Assembly: GCA_020444415.1 (NCBI GenBank)
Contig: JAHLLA010000019.1
Location: 1-35,288, forward strand
Direction: 5' to 3'
DNA: 35,288 nt
Origin: Bacteroidota bacterium
GTDB lineage: Bacteria > Bacteroidota > Bacteroidia > Bacteroidales > F082
Notes under the pieces: generated by a model
What the model was told of the DNA's origin: nothing
The model's input: the letters and a program-made list of their open reading frames with translations, nothing else
Databases searched by the model: none
Shown here: one piece after another, positions 17,633 through 28,111 of the stretch
Numbering within the stretch: position 1 is the stretch's first letter
How the letters are laid out: each line of letters starts with the position of its first letter
Program-made: the position numbers and the translations under genes

Positions 17633-17650
17633 TTGTTAATTAATTCACAA
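17633..17650. promoter_or_regulatory. Crp/Fnr-like palindromic operator between hox and hyp operons
   Basis: TTGTTAATTAATTCACAA is an 18-bp palindrome broken at one symmetric pair. Its core TGTTA-N6-TCACA differs from the Crp/Fnr-family consensus TGTGA-N6-TCACA by one base. It is in the middle of the 132-bp divergent spacer, so one regulator could act on both the hydrogenase and the maturation operon. No such regulator is encoded in the window. Confidence 0.5.
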
Positions 17651-17677
17651 TAATGAATTTAGAAATATTATAAATTA

Positions 17678-17685
17678 TATTTTTG
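17678..17685 (+). promoter_or_regulatory. Candidate -7 box for the hypFCDE operon
   Basis: TATTTTTG matches TAnnTTTG and lies only 7 bp before the hypF start codon, which would give a leaderless or nearly leaderless mRNA. No -33 element is clear. The same octamer stands before hypB. Confidence 0.35.
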
Positions 17686-17692
17686 CCGATGA

Positions 17693-19957
<2,265 letters not shown>

Positions 19958-19966
19958 ATTGAAACT

Positions 19967-20236
19967 ATGTGTTTAAGTATCCCTGCAAGGATTGATAAAA
20001 TAGAAAAAGAAATGGCGGTATGTACCGTTGGAACCAGTAGTTATAATGCAAGTCTGGAACTCCTGATTCATGAAGATGTGCATGTGGGAGATTACGTTTT
20101 GATTCATACAGGCTTTGCTATCCAAAAATTGGATGCGGATGAAGCAGAAGCCAGCTTAAAAACTTTTAATGAATTTAAAGCACTGAATAATGCCCTGGAC
20201 GAGGAAGAGAAAATTAGCAAAAAACGGATTACATAG
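19967..20236 (+). CDS. hypC: Hydrogenase maturation chaperone HypC
   Basis: The 89-residue chaperone binds HypD and carries the Fe(CN)2CO fragment to the hydrogenase large subunit. The essential N-terminus MCLSIPARI with Cys2 is present, followed by the small beta-barrel core with VGDYVLIHTGFAIQKLD, the conserved His-Gly-Phe-Ala-Ile segment of the family. Length is normal. It sits between hypF (9 bp) and hypD (11 bp). Confidence 0.96.
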   Translation: MCLSIPARIDKIEKEMAVCTVGTSSYNASLELLIHEDVHVGDYVLIHTGFAIQKLDADEAEASLKTFNEFKALNNALDEEEKISKKRIT

Positions 20237-20247
20237 ACTCAACTACT

Positions 20248-21327
20248 ATGAAGTATATTGACGAATACCGCGATAAAGATATCGTGTTGATGCTGGCGAA
20301 GGAAATCAAAAAAGCTTCAACCAAACCCATACGTCTCATGGAAGTTTGCGGAGGTCATACTATGTCGATTCAAAAATATGGTATCCCTTACTTACTCCCC
20401 GAAACTGTTGAACTAATTTCAGGACCTGGCTGTCCGGTATGCGTTACCAGCCGTAGTTATATTGACAGGGCTGTTGCCTACAGCCGGCTTGAGGATGTTA
20501 TCATCACAACCTATGGCGACCTGATTCGTGTACCGGGATCTACTTCCAGCCTTGACAAGGAAAAAGCCAAGGGTGCTGATATCCGGATCGTTTATTCCAT
20601 ACTGGATGCTCTTATGATTGCCAAAGAAAACCGGCATAAAAAGATCGTTTTCCTCGGTATTGGGTTTGAAACAACAGCACCCAGTTCTGCAGCCGGTATT
20701 ATCAAAGCGCAAATGGCCGGCATCAGCAACTTTTATGTTTATAGCGCCCATAAAGTAATGCCCCCGGCCATGGAAACCCTTATTGACGAAGGTGTACTGA
20801 TTGATGGTTATATCGGGCCCGGGCACGTGAGTACCATTACAGGCGAGGGAATTTATATGAATATCCCAGAGAAGTTTGGTCTCGGTGTGGTGATCAGCGG
20901 CTTCGAACCAGTCGACCTTATGCAATCTATCCTAATGCTGGTGCGTCAATTTGAAAACGCGGACCCAAAAGTAGAAATTGAATATACCAGGGCTGTTAAA
21001 CCCGAAGGTAATATTAAAGCGCAGGAAATGCTCGATGAAGTTTTTGAATACCGGGACGATTGGTGGAGAGGATTGGGTGTACTGAAAAACAGCGGACTAA
21101 AGATCAGGGAAAAATATGCTATGTATGATGCTGAAGAACAGATTGAAGTGGAAGTAGAAGAACTGAAAGAGCCGAAAGGTTGTATATGTGGCGACATACT
21201 TCGCGGTGTAAATAAACCTAAAGACTGCAAATTATTCGGTAATGTATGTACGCCTTCAAATCCTGTCGGTTCTTGTATGGTTTCAAGTGAAGGTTCATGT
21301 GCGGCATACTACCTGTACAACAGATAA
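20248..21327 (+). CDS. hypD: Hydrogenase maturation factor HypD
   Basis: HypD is the iron-sulfur scaffold on which, with HypC, the Fe(CN)2CO unit is built. The 359-residue sequence has the expected motifs MEVCGGHTMS (Cys34), SGPGCPVCVTS (Cys62, Cys65), GFETTAPSSA and GYIGPGHVSTITG. The C-terminal cysteine-rich region (CICGDILRG, KPKDCKLFG, VCTPSNPVGSCMVS, SEGSCAAYY) binds the [4Fe-4S] cluster. No motif appears lost. The next gene, hypE, starts 31 bp downstream. Confidence 0.97.
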   Translation: MKYIDEYRDKDIVLMLAKEIKKASTKPIRLMEVCGGHTMSIQKYGIPYLLPETVELISGPGCPVCVTSRSYIDRAVAYSRLEDVIITTYGDLIRVPGSTSSLDKEKAKGADIRIVYSILDALMIAKENRHKKIVFLGIGFETTAPSSAAGIIKAQMAGISNFYVYSAHKVMPPAMETLIDEGVLIDGYIGPGHVSTITGEGIYMNIPEKFGLGVVISGFEPVDLMQSILMLVRQFENADPKVEIEYTRAVKPEGNIKAQEMLDEVFEYRDDWWRGLGVLKNSGLKIREKYAMYDAEEQIEVEVEELKEPKGCICGDILRGVNKPKDCKLFGNVCTPSNPVGSCMVSSEGSCAAYYLYNR

Positions 21328-21358
21328 TTACCTGGTGTTATTGCACTTAAAAGAGCTT

Positions 21359-22381
21359 ATGAAAAATCAACCTGATACAATATTACTTGGGCATGGAAGC
21401 GGTGGAAAACTCAGCCATGATTTGATCACTGAACTTTTTGCCAGGCATTTTGATAATGATATTCTACGCCAGCAATCTGACTCCGCAATCATTGAAAACC
21501 CTGGTAGCCAAATGGCATTCACTACAGATTCATTTGTAGTTGATCCTATTTTTTTCCCTGGAGGTGATATTGGAAAACTTGCTATTGCAGGTACGGTAAA
21601 TGACCTCGCAGTTTCGGGCGCAATTCCAAAATACCTGAGTGTAGGTTTTATCATCGAAGAAGGATTCGCTTATAAAGATTTGGAACGTATCGTGATCACT
21701 ATGGCTAAAGAAATTAAAAAAGCCGGTGTTAAAATAGTGACCGGTGATACAAAAGTCGTCGACAGGGGTAAATGTGACAAGGTATTCATTAATTCGTCAG
21801 GAATCGGAATCCTTGATAAAAAGAATGTTCATATCAGTTCAGGAAGCCATATCAAAGCCGGCGATAAAATCATCATTAACGGTAGTATTGGCGACCACGG
21901 TATGGCTGTGATGGCAGCACGTAATGATCTCAATATTTCGGCTGATATCCTTTCTGATTGCGCCTGCCTGCATGATCTTATCCAATCAGCATTAGAAGCA
22001 AGTGATCAAATCAGGTTTATGCGAGATGCAACCCGGGGCGGACTGGGCACCGTAATTGCCGAATTGGCCAAAGGAAAGGATTTTGGTATACATCTCCACG
22101 AAGACCAATTGATCATCAGTGAAGGCGTTCGTGGCATGTGTGAATTATTAGGGTTTGACCCAATTTATGTGGCCAACGAAGGCAAAGTGGTGATGCTGGT
22201 TGCTGCTGAAGATGCCCAGTCAGTCCTGGCGGCATTAAAAAAGCATAAAAGCGGAACAAACTCCACTATTATCGGTGAGATAACAAATGACCACCCTGGT
22301 AAAGCCTGGATTGAAACACAGGTAGGCGGAAAGAGAATTATTGAGATGCTATCAGGGCAGCAACTTCCAAGAATTTGTTAG
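21359..22381 (+). CDS. hypE: Hydrogenase maturation dehydratase HypE
   Basis: HypE receives carbamoyl from HypF on its C-terminal cysteine and dehydrates it with ATP to a thiocyanate, giving the cyanide ligands. The 340-residue protein starts ILLGHGSGGKLSHDLI, has ATP-binding segments (FTTDSFVVDPIFFPGG, GTVNDLAVSG, RDATRGGLGTV) and ends in PRIC with the essential terminal Cys. I chose the ATG at 21359; an in-frame ATG at 21242 lies inside hypD and would add 39 residues unrelated to the family. Its stop codon shares bases with the stop of the antisense zinc-ribbon gene. Confidence 0.96.
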   Translation: MKNQPDTILLGHGSGGKLSHDLITELFARHFDNDILRQQSDSAIIENPGSQMAFTTDSFVVDPIFFPGGDIGKLAIAGTVNDLAVSGAIPKYLSVGFIIEEGFAYKDLERIVITMAKEIKKAGVKIVTGDTKVVDRGKCDKVFINSSGIGILDKKNVHISSGSHIKAGDKIIINGSIGDHGMAVMAARNDLNISADILSDCACLHDLIQSALEASDQIRFMRDATRGGLGTVIAELAKGKDFGIHLHEDQLIISEGVRGMCELLGFDPIYVANEGKVVMLVAAEDAQSVLAALKKHKSGTNSTIIGEITNDHPGKAWIETQVGGKRIIEMLSGQQLPRIC

Positions 22382-22779
22382 AGTTCGTATTCGTTGTAAA
22401 ACCTTGACAACTCCTGTGTCAGGTCCTGGAACGTGAGATAGTGGTTTGAGCATCCTTTCCTTGAGCATATGCTGACACGCCCCCCTGCCTTAAGTACAAA
22501 AGTAACCATAGGCGCACCGCATAATTTACATTCTTCCTTAACAGTTAACTCCTGGTTGCATTTCGGGCAGTAAAAATCAACAATCGTATTTGTTTTAATA
22601 TCGATATTTGAATGGTGCTCGAAACACTCAAATAAAGAACAAAGATTGATCACACCCCTGTCTTCAGGAGTAACGATGTTTAATCGAATACTCGGATAAT
22701 CATTCAATAAATTTTCTTCGTCCATCAATGATTCCCTGCAATTTGGACATTTTACCTGAAGTGATATTTTCTTTTTCAT
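22378..22779 (-). CDS. Ten-cysteine zinc-ribbon protein, unrecognised, antisense within the hyp cluster
   Basis: I do not recognise the family. With the start at 22779 (MKKKISLQVK) the product is 133 residues; a longer frame to 22824 adds 15 residues. Its cysteines are Cys11/Cys14 (CPNC), Cys47/Cys52, Cys71/Cys74 (CPKC), Cys84/Cys87 (CKLC) and Cys105/Cys110, consistent with two or more zinc ribbons; a His pair (55-56) lies between. No membrane segment or leader is present, so it is probably cytoplasmic. The stop codon (TAA on minus) overlaps the hypE stop by three bases. It is divergent from hypB. HypA, also a small zinc protein, is missing from the window, but this protein lacks HypA's N-terminal MHE nickel site, so equivalence is only a speculation. 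Confidence 0.75.
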   Translation of the reverse strand: MKKKISLQVKCPNCRESLMDEENLLNDYPSIRLNIVTPEDRGVINLCSLFECFEHHSNIDIKTNTIVDFYCPKCNQELTVKEECKLCGAPMVTFVLKAGGRVSICSRKGCSNHYLTFQDLTQELSRFYNEYEL

Positions 22780-22858
22780 CTTCTTTGGATTATATATTTT
22801 GATCAATGAATTTTCCTGTACCAATATAAGAAAATATTTAATACGCTCCCGTCAAGCC

Positions 22859-22872
22859 AAATATTAATATTT
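22859..22872. promoter_or_regulatory. AT-only palindrome in the zinc-ribbon/hypB divergent spacer
   Basis: AAATATTAATATTT is a perfect 14-bp palindrome about 34 bp upstream of hypB and 80 bp upstream of the divergent zinc-ribbon gene. It could be an operator, but A/T-only palindromes arise easily by chance in such spacers. Confidence 0.3.
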
Positions 22873-22875
22873 TTG
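22868..22875 (+). promoter_or_regulatory. Candidate -7 box for hypB
   Basis: TATTTTTG fits TAnnTTTG and lies 30 bp before the hypB ATG, a normal leader length. It equals the octamer before hypF. The -33 element is not evident. Confidence 0.4.
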
Positions 22876-22905
22876 TAAATATTATTCACGATAAATAAAA
22901 CTATT

Positions 22906-23688
22906 ATGTGCGGCACATGCGGATGCGGCGAAGACAGCCACGTAACATATACAAAACCAGGAAATAAAGTTCATTCACAAACCCACGATCATCAACACAC
23001 ACATGGTCATGTTCACGATCATTCGCACGATCATTCGCATGGGCATTCACACGAAATACAACTGGAAATTGATGTGCTTTCAAAAAACAATATGCTGGCA
23101 GAAAGGAACAGGGGATATTTTGAAGCATTAAAGATCAAAGCTTATAATCTGGTTAGCTCACCCGGATCGGGTAAAACCAGTTTGCTGGAAAAGACCATCA
23201 TGGAACTTAAGAACGACCTTGATTTCTATATCATCGAAGGGGATCAGCAGACAACACACGATGCTGACCGTATTGATAAAGCCGGAGCTCCTGTTATCCA
23301 GGTAAATACGGGTAATGGCTGCCACCTCGATGCCCATATGATCAACCATGCAACCAAAGATTTATCGCCAAAAGAAAACGGCATTTTATTTATAGAAAAT
23401 GTGGGTAACCTGGTTTGTCCCTCATTGTTTGATCTGGGTGAAAGTAAACGCATCGTGATCATCAGCACCACTGAGGGTGAAGACAAACCCCTGAAATACC
23501 CCACCATGTTTGAAACATCACACCTATGCATCATCAATAAAATTGATTTATTGCCTTATGTAGATTTTGACATGGATAAAGCAAAATCGTATGCCAAACA
23601 AGTGAACCCAAATCTTGAGTTTATTGAATTGTCTGTCAGGTCAGGAGAAGGAATGGATGCATGGTATGAATGGCTTAAAAAACAATAA
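22906..23688 (+). CDS. hypB: Hydrogenase nickel-incorporation GTPase HypB with N-terminal His-rich nickel store
   Basis: HypB uses GTP hydrolysis to drive nickel insertion into the hydrogenase. The 260-residue protein begins MCGTCGCG, the high-affinity metal site. It then has a histidine at every second residue from 27 to 49 (twelve in a row), plus His12 and His23, probably storing nickel. The GTPase domain has the P-loop SSPGSGKTS (84-92), metal-binding Cys139-His140, ENVGNLVCP (164-172, Cys171) and NKID (211-214). It stands apart from hypE because of the antisense gene and seems to have its own promoter. A cation transporter gene follows after 36 bp. Confidence 0.96.
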   Translation: MCGTCGCGEDSHVTYTKPGNKVHSQTHDHQHTHGHVHDHSHDHSHGHSHEIQLEIDVLSKNNMLAERNRGYFEALKIKAYNLVSSPGSGKTSLLEKTIMELKNDLDFYIIEGDQQTTHDADRIDKAGAPVIQVNTGNGCHLDAHMINHATKDLSPKENGILFIENVGNLVCPSLFDLGESKRIVIISTTEGEDKPLKYPTMFETSHLCIINKIDLLPYVDFDMDKAKSYAKQVNPNLEFIELSVRSGEGMDAWYEWLKKQ

Positions 23689-23724
23689 AGCCTTCTTTAA
23701 AAATTACTGCTTATAACCTAAAAA

Positions 23725-24630
23725 TTGAGTAAAAAAGTAAAAACGGCTAGGCTATCCATCTATTCCAATTCATTATTGATCGTGTTGAATTTAATAGTTG
23801 GAATAATCAGTGGTTCGGTAAGTATTATTTCAGAAGCTGTACATACGGTTATTGACTTGCTGGCCGCTGTGATGGCGTATTTTTCTGTAAAAATTTCTGA
23901 CAAGCCGGCAGATATGAAACATCCTTTCGGTCATGGAAAATATGAAAATATTTCGGGTGTTATAGAAGCATTGCTCATTTTTGTCGCGTCAGGATGGATT
24001 ATTCATAATGCCATAACGAGGCTCATACATGGTGAACAACTCATTGGTAATTATGGATTAACACTCGGTTTTATTGTTATGATGGTGTCAGCGCTTGTTA
24101 ACCTGATCGTAAGCCGGCGATTGTATAAAGTAGCCATGGAAACTGATTCTATCGCTTTAAAAGCAGATGCACTGCATTTAAGTACGCATGTATATACTTC
24201 TGCAGGTGTAGGTATCAGTCTGGCTGTCATTTATTTTACAGGATGGCATTTTTTAGATCCGATTGCAGCCATTGTCGTGGCTTCGTACATCCTGAAAGAA
24301 GCTATCGAAATCCTGATTGAGGCTTTTCAGCCACTTGCAGATGCAGCTCTTCCCAAGGACGAAGTGATCCTTATTCAATCAACTATTCAGGAGAATTTGG
24401 GCTTTGCCAGGAATTATCATATGCTCAGAACCAGGAAAATGGGTTCCAACCGTGAAGCCGATTTTCACCTGGAAGTTCCCGGAAGTATGTCGGTTTCCGA
24501 TTCACATCAACTTTGCGACCTGATTGAGCATGAACTACAAAAAGCATTACCTAATTTGAAAGTGACCATCCATGTGGAGCCTGAAGGTTATCATACAAGA
24601 GAGTTATCTTCTATTCAGCCTGATACATAG
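23725..24630 (+). CDS. Cation diffusion facilitator (CDF) metal transporter
   Basis: The 301-residue protein has about six membrane segments and the two metal-site motifs of CDF exporters, SEAVHTVIDL (His-x3-Asp in TM2) and LKADALHLSTHVY (TM5), plus HPFGHGKYE between TM2 and TM3. The cytoplasmic C-terminal domain (about 210-295) ends in HVEPEG, a typical CDF metal-binding beta sheet. A TTG start at 23725 is required: an in-frame stop lies six bases upstream and the next Met would delete TM1 and the first metal motif. CDFs export Zn, Fe, Co, Mn or Ni; being 36 bp after hypB, nickel or zinc balance is a reasonable guess. Its 3' end overlaps the convergent amidohydrolase gene by 20 bp. Confidence 0.9.
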   Translation: MSKKVKTARLSIYSNSLLIVLNLIVGIISGSVSIISEAVHTVIDLLAAVMAYFSVKISDKPADMKHPFGHGKYENISGVIEALLIFVASGWIIHNAITRLIHGEQLIGNYGLTLGFIVMMVSALVNLIVSRRLYKVAMETDSIALKADALHLSTHVYTSAGVGISLAVIYFTGWHFLDPIAAIVVASYILKEAIEILIEAFQPLADAALPKDEVILIQSTIQENLGFARNYHMLRTRKMGSNREADFHLEVPGSMSVSDSHQLCDLIEHELQKALPNLKVTIHVEPEGYHTRELSSIQPDT

Positions 24631-26251
24631 GTTTTCCACCTAAATAAGTAGCGAGAACTTTTACAGAAGGAAGTTCTTCTTCATCAATTTGCATGAGGTC
24701 TTTATCGAGGATCACAAAATCGGCTACTTTTCCAATTTCAATACTACCTTTAAAATCTTCATCAAAACTACCTTTTGCAGGCCAGATAGTAACGGAACGC
24801 AGCGCATCCTCTCTATCGAGTGCATTTTCCATCTCAAATCCTTCTTCAGGCCATCCTTCCAAATCTTTTCTGGCAACTGCCGCATAAAAGGTATGCAAAG
24901 GGCTAATTCCTTCTACAGGGAAATCGGTACCATTCACCAGCCAGCCGTTTTGTTTCAGTAATTCTTTATAGGCATAAGCTGTTTTAATCCTTTCTTCACC
25001 TAAACGTTCATCTGCCCAATACATATCGCTGGTACAATGTGTAGACTGAACTGAAGGGATAATGTTGAATTCTTTAAAAAGTTTAAAATCTTCAGGATGA
25101 ACGATTTGCGCATGTTCAACCCGCCACCTCCTATCGTTTTTACCACCTAAAAACCTGGCATATGTATTTAACATGATCCGGTTCCCCGAATCGCCGATGG
25201 CGTGCGTATTTACCTGGTAACCGGCATTATAAGCGCGGTTACAAATATCATAGTAATATTGCTCGACATTCAGTTGTAAACCAAAATTTTCAGGGTCATC
25301 TGAATATGGAGCTAACAATAAAGCACCGCGGGAACCCAATGCGCCATCGATGTATAACTTGACTGCACTCACTGTAAGTTTACCGTTAAGAATAGGTTCT
25401 TTTGAAAAGAAATATTCGAAATTCTCTTCTGATGGGTTCATCATGGCATACACTCGCATTTTTAGTTCACCTGCTTTATGCAAAGAATCAATCAATAATA
25501 TCTCTTTCTTACTCAGTCCTGCATCAGAAACGGTAGTTAAACCAACAGCAAAGCAATCTTCCTGTGCTTTTTTCAGCGCCCGGATCATTTGTTCATCAGA
25601 AGGTACAGGAATAGCGGCACCGATCAAACTCATAGCCTTATCGATAAAAATACCCGTTGGTTCTCCGTTAACTTTAAGTATATCACCACCCGGCACATAG
25701 GAGTCAACCGTTATTTCAGCACGTTTCATGGCTTCCGAATTGGCAATGAGGGCATGGCCATCTATTCTTCTCAGCACCACCGGAGTATTTGGAAATGCCT
25801 CATCCAGCTTTTCTTTTGTTGGAAACTCTTTCTCCTCCCAGTCATTCTGGTCCCATCCCCTGCCAGTTATCCATTCTGACGGAAATTTTTTATGATGATC
25901 AGCAACCCGCTCAATGACTTCATCAAATGATGTTGTTCCCACCAGGTTCACATTGAAAGCTGAAAGTCCATAGCCCAGGAAATGGCTGTGCCCGTCATTG
26001 AAACCGGGATAAATAGCATGTCCTTCCGCATCTACGATTTGATCGGAAGTGTATGATTTTCTTATTTCTTCATCATTTCCAACAGCCACAATTCTTCCAT
26101 CTTTAGCAGCGAAGGATGTTGCCCTGTCAAAATTCTCGTTCACGGTATATACATCCGCATTATAAACCAGAAGGTCCACTTTCTGCTTACATGAGGTCAT
26201 TGCAATCATAATCATAATAAATATTACACCCGACTTAAATTGTTGTTTCAT
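24611..26251 (-). CDS. YtcJ-like amidohydrolase lipoprotein (Amidohydro_3)
   Basis: The 546-residue metal-dependent hydrolase starts with a leader ending in MTSC, so Cys21 is the likely lipid anchor and the enzyme would work outside the cytoplasm. It has the metal motif NDGHSH (His88, His90), followed by GRGWDQNDW, a mid-chain LYIDGALGSRGA, HAIGDSGN and a C-terminal GTDFPVEG Asp motif, all typical of the Amidohydro_3 / YtcJ branch. Substrates of this branch are poorly known. It is last in a minus-strand run, with its start overlapping the ABC ATPase gene by 17 bp, which suggests coexpression with the importer. Confidence 0.88.
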   Translation of the reverse strand: MKQQFKSGVIFIMIMIAMTSCKQKVDLLVYNADVYTVNENFDRATSFAAKDGRIVAVGNDEEIRKSYTSDQIVDAEGHAIYPGFNDGHSHFLGYGLSAFNVNLVGTTSFDEVIERVADHHKKFPSEWITGRGWDQNDWEEKEFPTKEKLDEAFPNTPVVLRRIDGHALIANSEAMKRAEITVDSYVPGGDILKVNGEPTGIFIDKAMSLIGAAIPVPSDEQMIRALKKAQEDCFAVGLTTVSDAGLSKKEILLIDSLHKAGELKMRVYAMMNPSEENFEYFFSKEPILNGKLTVSAVKLYIDGALGSRGALLLAPYSDDPENFGLQLNVEQYYYDICNRAYNAGYQVNTHAIGDSGNRIMLNTYARFLGGKNDRRWRVEHAQIVHPEDFKLFKEFNIIPSVQSTHCTSDMYWADERLGEERIKTAYAYKELLKQNGWLVNGTDFPVEGISPLHTFYAAVARKDLEGWPEEGFEMENALDREDALRSVTIWPAKGSFDEDFKGSIEIGKVADFVILDKDLMQIDEEELPSVKVLATYLGGKPMYQAE

Positions 26252-27053
26252 CTGTTAAATTATTAGTTATTTGAATTTTTTCGAATCGTAGTTTTTCTGT
26301 ATTCAGAATTACATCGCCCTTATCAAAAAAGCTACTCATTATCCCTTTTGATAATAACTCCCAGGGATTGCCTTTGGCCACTTTACCATCCTTTCCCAGC
26401 AACCAAAGCTGATCAGAAAAACGGATGGCCGCCTCCAGATCATGAGTTGCAGCAAGTATGCCTTTCTGATGGGTGTGGCTTAGATGTTTAAGCAGTTCCA
26501 TGATTTCAACTTTACCGGGAGCATCAATAAAAGCTACGGGTTCATCCAGGAAGATCAATGGTGTTTGTTGCGCTAATGCCCTTGCTATCAATACCTTTTG
26601 CTTTTCACCATCACTCAATTGCTGAAAACTTCGTTCAGAAAACGGCAACATCCCCACCAAATTTAAAGCGTCATTTATCAGAATTCGATCTTCGTCTGTC
26701 AAACGACCAGAAAAACCAGTATAAGGATATCTTCCTGTGGAAACAATTTCGTTAACGGTTAAAAAAGATTCGTCAATTTTATCGGTCAGCACAACGGCCA
26801 CTTTTTTAGCCAGTTCCTTCACTTCCATATCATGTGAAGATATGCCATCATATAAAACTTCGCCAGAAAGGGCATTTTGAAATCCCAACAATGTCCTTAA
26901 AAATGTTGACTTCCCTGCACCATTTGGTCCCAATAATGACACAAACTGACCCTCTATCAGCTCAAAATCCAATGCTTTGTGTAAACTCAGGCTTTTCTTT
27001 CTGCTAAGCTCAAAACCCGTTTCCAGTTTTTTTATTTCAAGTAATGCCTTCAT
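26235..27053 (-). CDS. FecE/BtuD-type ABC importer ATPase
   Basis: This 272-residue ATPase powers uptake through the FecCD-type permease. It has Walker A LLGPNGAGKST (about 40-50), the signature QLSDGEKQKVLIARAL and Walker B PLIFLDEP, followed by a His in ATHDLEAA. I set the start at 27053 (MKALLEIKKL), where ATG overlaps the permease stop as ATGA; an ATG at 27089 would overlap the permease by 40 bp. A short C-terminal extension of about 30 residues reaches into the amidohydrolase start. Confidence 0.93.
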   Translation of the reverse strand: MKALLEIKKLETGFELSRKKSLSLHKALDFELIEGQFVSLLGPNGAGKSTFLRTLLGFQNALSGEVLYDGISSHDMEVKELAKKVAVVLTDKIDESFLTVNEIVSTGRYPYTGFSGRLTDEDRILINDALNLVGMLPFSERSFQQLSDGEKQKVLIARALAQQTPLIFLDEPVAFIDAPGKVEIMELLKHLSHTHQKGILAATHDLEAAIRFSDQLWLLGKDGKVAKGNPWELLSKGIMSSFFDKGDVILNTEKLRFEKIQITNNLTDETTI

Positions 27054-28090
27054 GCCCTTTTTACCTTTCCTCTTTTCACAATCACCCATATAATTACCGG
27101 CGCTCCTACCAACGATGTAACTGCATTGATGGGAAGTGAGGTGTCGTAGCCGGGCATTTTAGCGATCAGGTTACAGCCAAGAGTTAATGCAACGCCCATT
27201 AAAACAACCGCGGGCATTAATATTCTATGATTGGAGGTTTTAAAAAAATTCCGTGCCAAGTGCGGAATAGCAAGCCCGATAAATGCAATTGGCCCTGTAA
27301 ATACAGTTCCCAGCGCTATTAATAATCCTGCTATGATGATCATTATCATCTGCGTTTTCCTAACATGGATACCAAGACTTTTTGCATAATGATCGCCAAG
27401 TAACAGGGCATTAAGTCCCTTCACATAAAAAAACACAATTGCTGAAACAATCATGGATGCCCCCAATAAAAAAATGGATTGATTAACGCTTGTCTTTGAA
27501 AAACTACCCAACCCCCAAAGAATATACGAGTGTAATTCTTCTGCCCGGCTAAAAAACTGGATGACCCCGACAATTGCTGAAACTGTATATCCGATCATAA
27601 TACCGATAATAAGAATTGTGACGACATTACTAATCCGGCGGGATGCAGAAATGATGATAGAAAGTACGAGCAGGGAACCAAGAAGTGCTGCGAACACAAC
27701 AGAAATCTCATGAAAAACAGAAGTTGAATTCAGCATATTGAACTGGTACATACTTCCAGCGAAAACCACCAATGCAACACCAAGACTCGCCCCTGAACTT
27801 ACCCCTAACACTGATGGCCCGGCCAACGGATTACGAAAAACTGTTTGTAAAATCAAACCGGCTACCCCAAGTGCCATTCCAACAGCCATTGCTGTTATAG
27901 CCTGCGGAAACCTGTAATCCAGAACAATAACATTGTACACGGCATTTATATCTCCGCTGCCAGTTAATATCTGGAATATTTCCTGCCACGGTATTAAAAC
28001 AGATCCATACCACAAATTGGCCAGAAACAGAAGGATGACCAGTACAAAAAAAATGATGAGCCAGGATGTTGTTTTAGAATTGGTTTCCAT
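27050..28090 (-). CDS. FecCD/BtuC-family ABC importer permease
   Basis: The 346-residue protein has about ten membrane segments and the family motif RNPLAGPSVLGVSSGASLG (about residues 86-104), plus the conserved GDHYAKSLGIHV coupling loop and GPIAFIGLAIPHLAR. FecCD permeases import iron-siderophores, heme or cobalamin across the inner membrane. Which of these applies is not clear, since no TonB-dependent receptor lies in the window. It sits between the binding protein (21 bp gap) and the ATPase (4 bp overlap). Confidence 0.93.
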   Translation of the reverse strand: METNSKTTSWLIIFFVLVILLFLANLWYGSVLIPWQEIFQILTGSGDINAVYNVIVLDYRFPQAITAMAVGMALGVAGLILQTVFRNPLAGPSVLGVSSGASLGVALVVFAGSMYQFNMLNSTSVFHEISVVFAALLGSLLVLSIIISASRRISNVVTILIIGIMIGYTVSAIVGVIQFFSRAEELHSYILWGLGSFSKTSVNQSIFLLGASMIVSAIVFFYVKGLNALLLGDHYAKSLGIHVRKTQMIMIIIAGLLIALGTVFTGPIAFIGLAIPHLARNFFKTSNHRILMPAVVLMGVALTLGCNLIAKMPGYDTSLPINAVTSLVGAPVIIWVIVKRGKVKRA

Positions 28091-28111
28091 ATCACAAATC
28101 AGGCTTCTAAA

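Noticed and set aside
20419-20925. 168-codon minus-strand open frame inside hypD
   Set aside because: hypD is intact with all family motifs; the antisense frame resembles no family and lacks a promoter.
21242-21358. Upstream in-frame start for hypE within hypD
   Set aside because: The extra 39 residues overlap the cysteine-rich end of hypD and match nothing in HypE; the ATG at 21359 gives the normal start.
22378-22779. Calling the zinc-ribbon gene hypA
   Set aside because: HypA begins with MHE and has one zinc site of two CxxC pairs; this protein has five pairs in a different layout and no MHE.
22984-23052. Tandem CAC/CAT-GAT repeat as a CRISPR or satellite
   Set aside because: It is the in-frame coding of the His-rich HypB segment.
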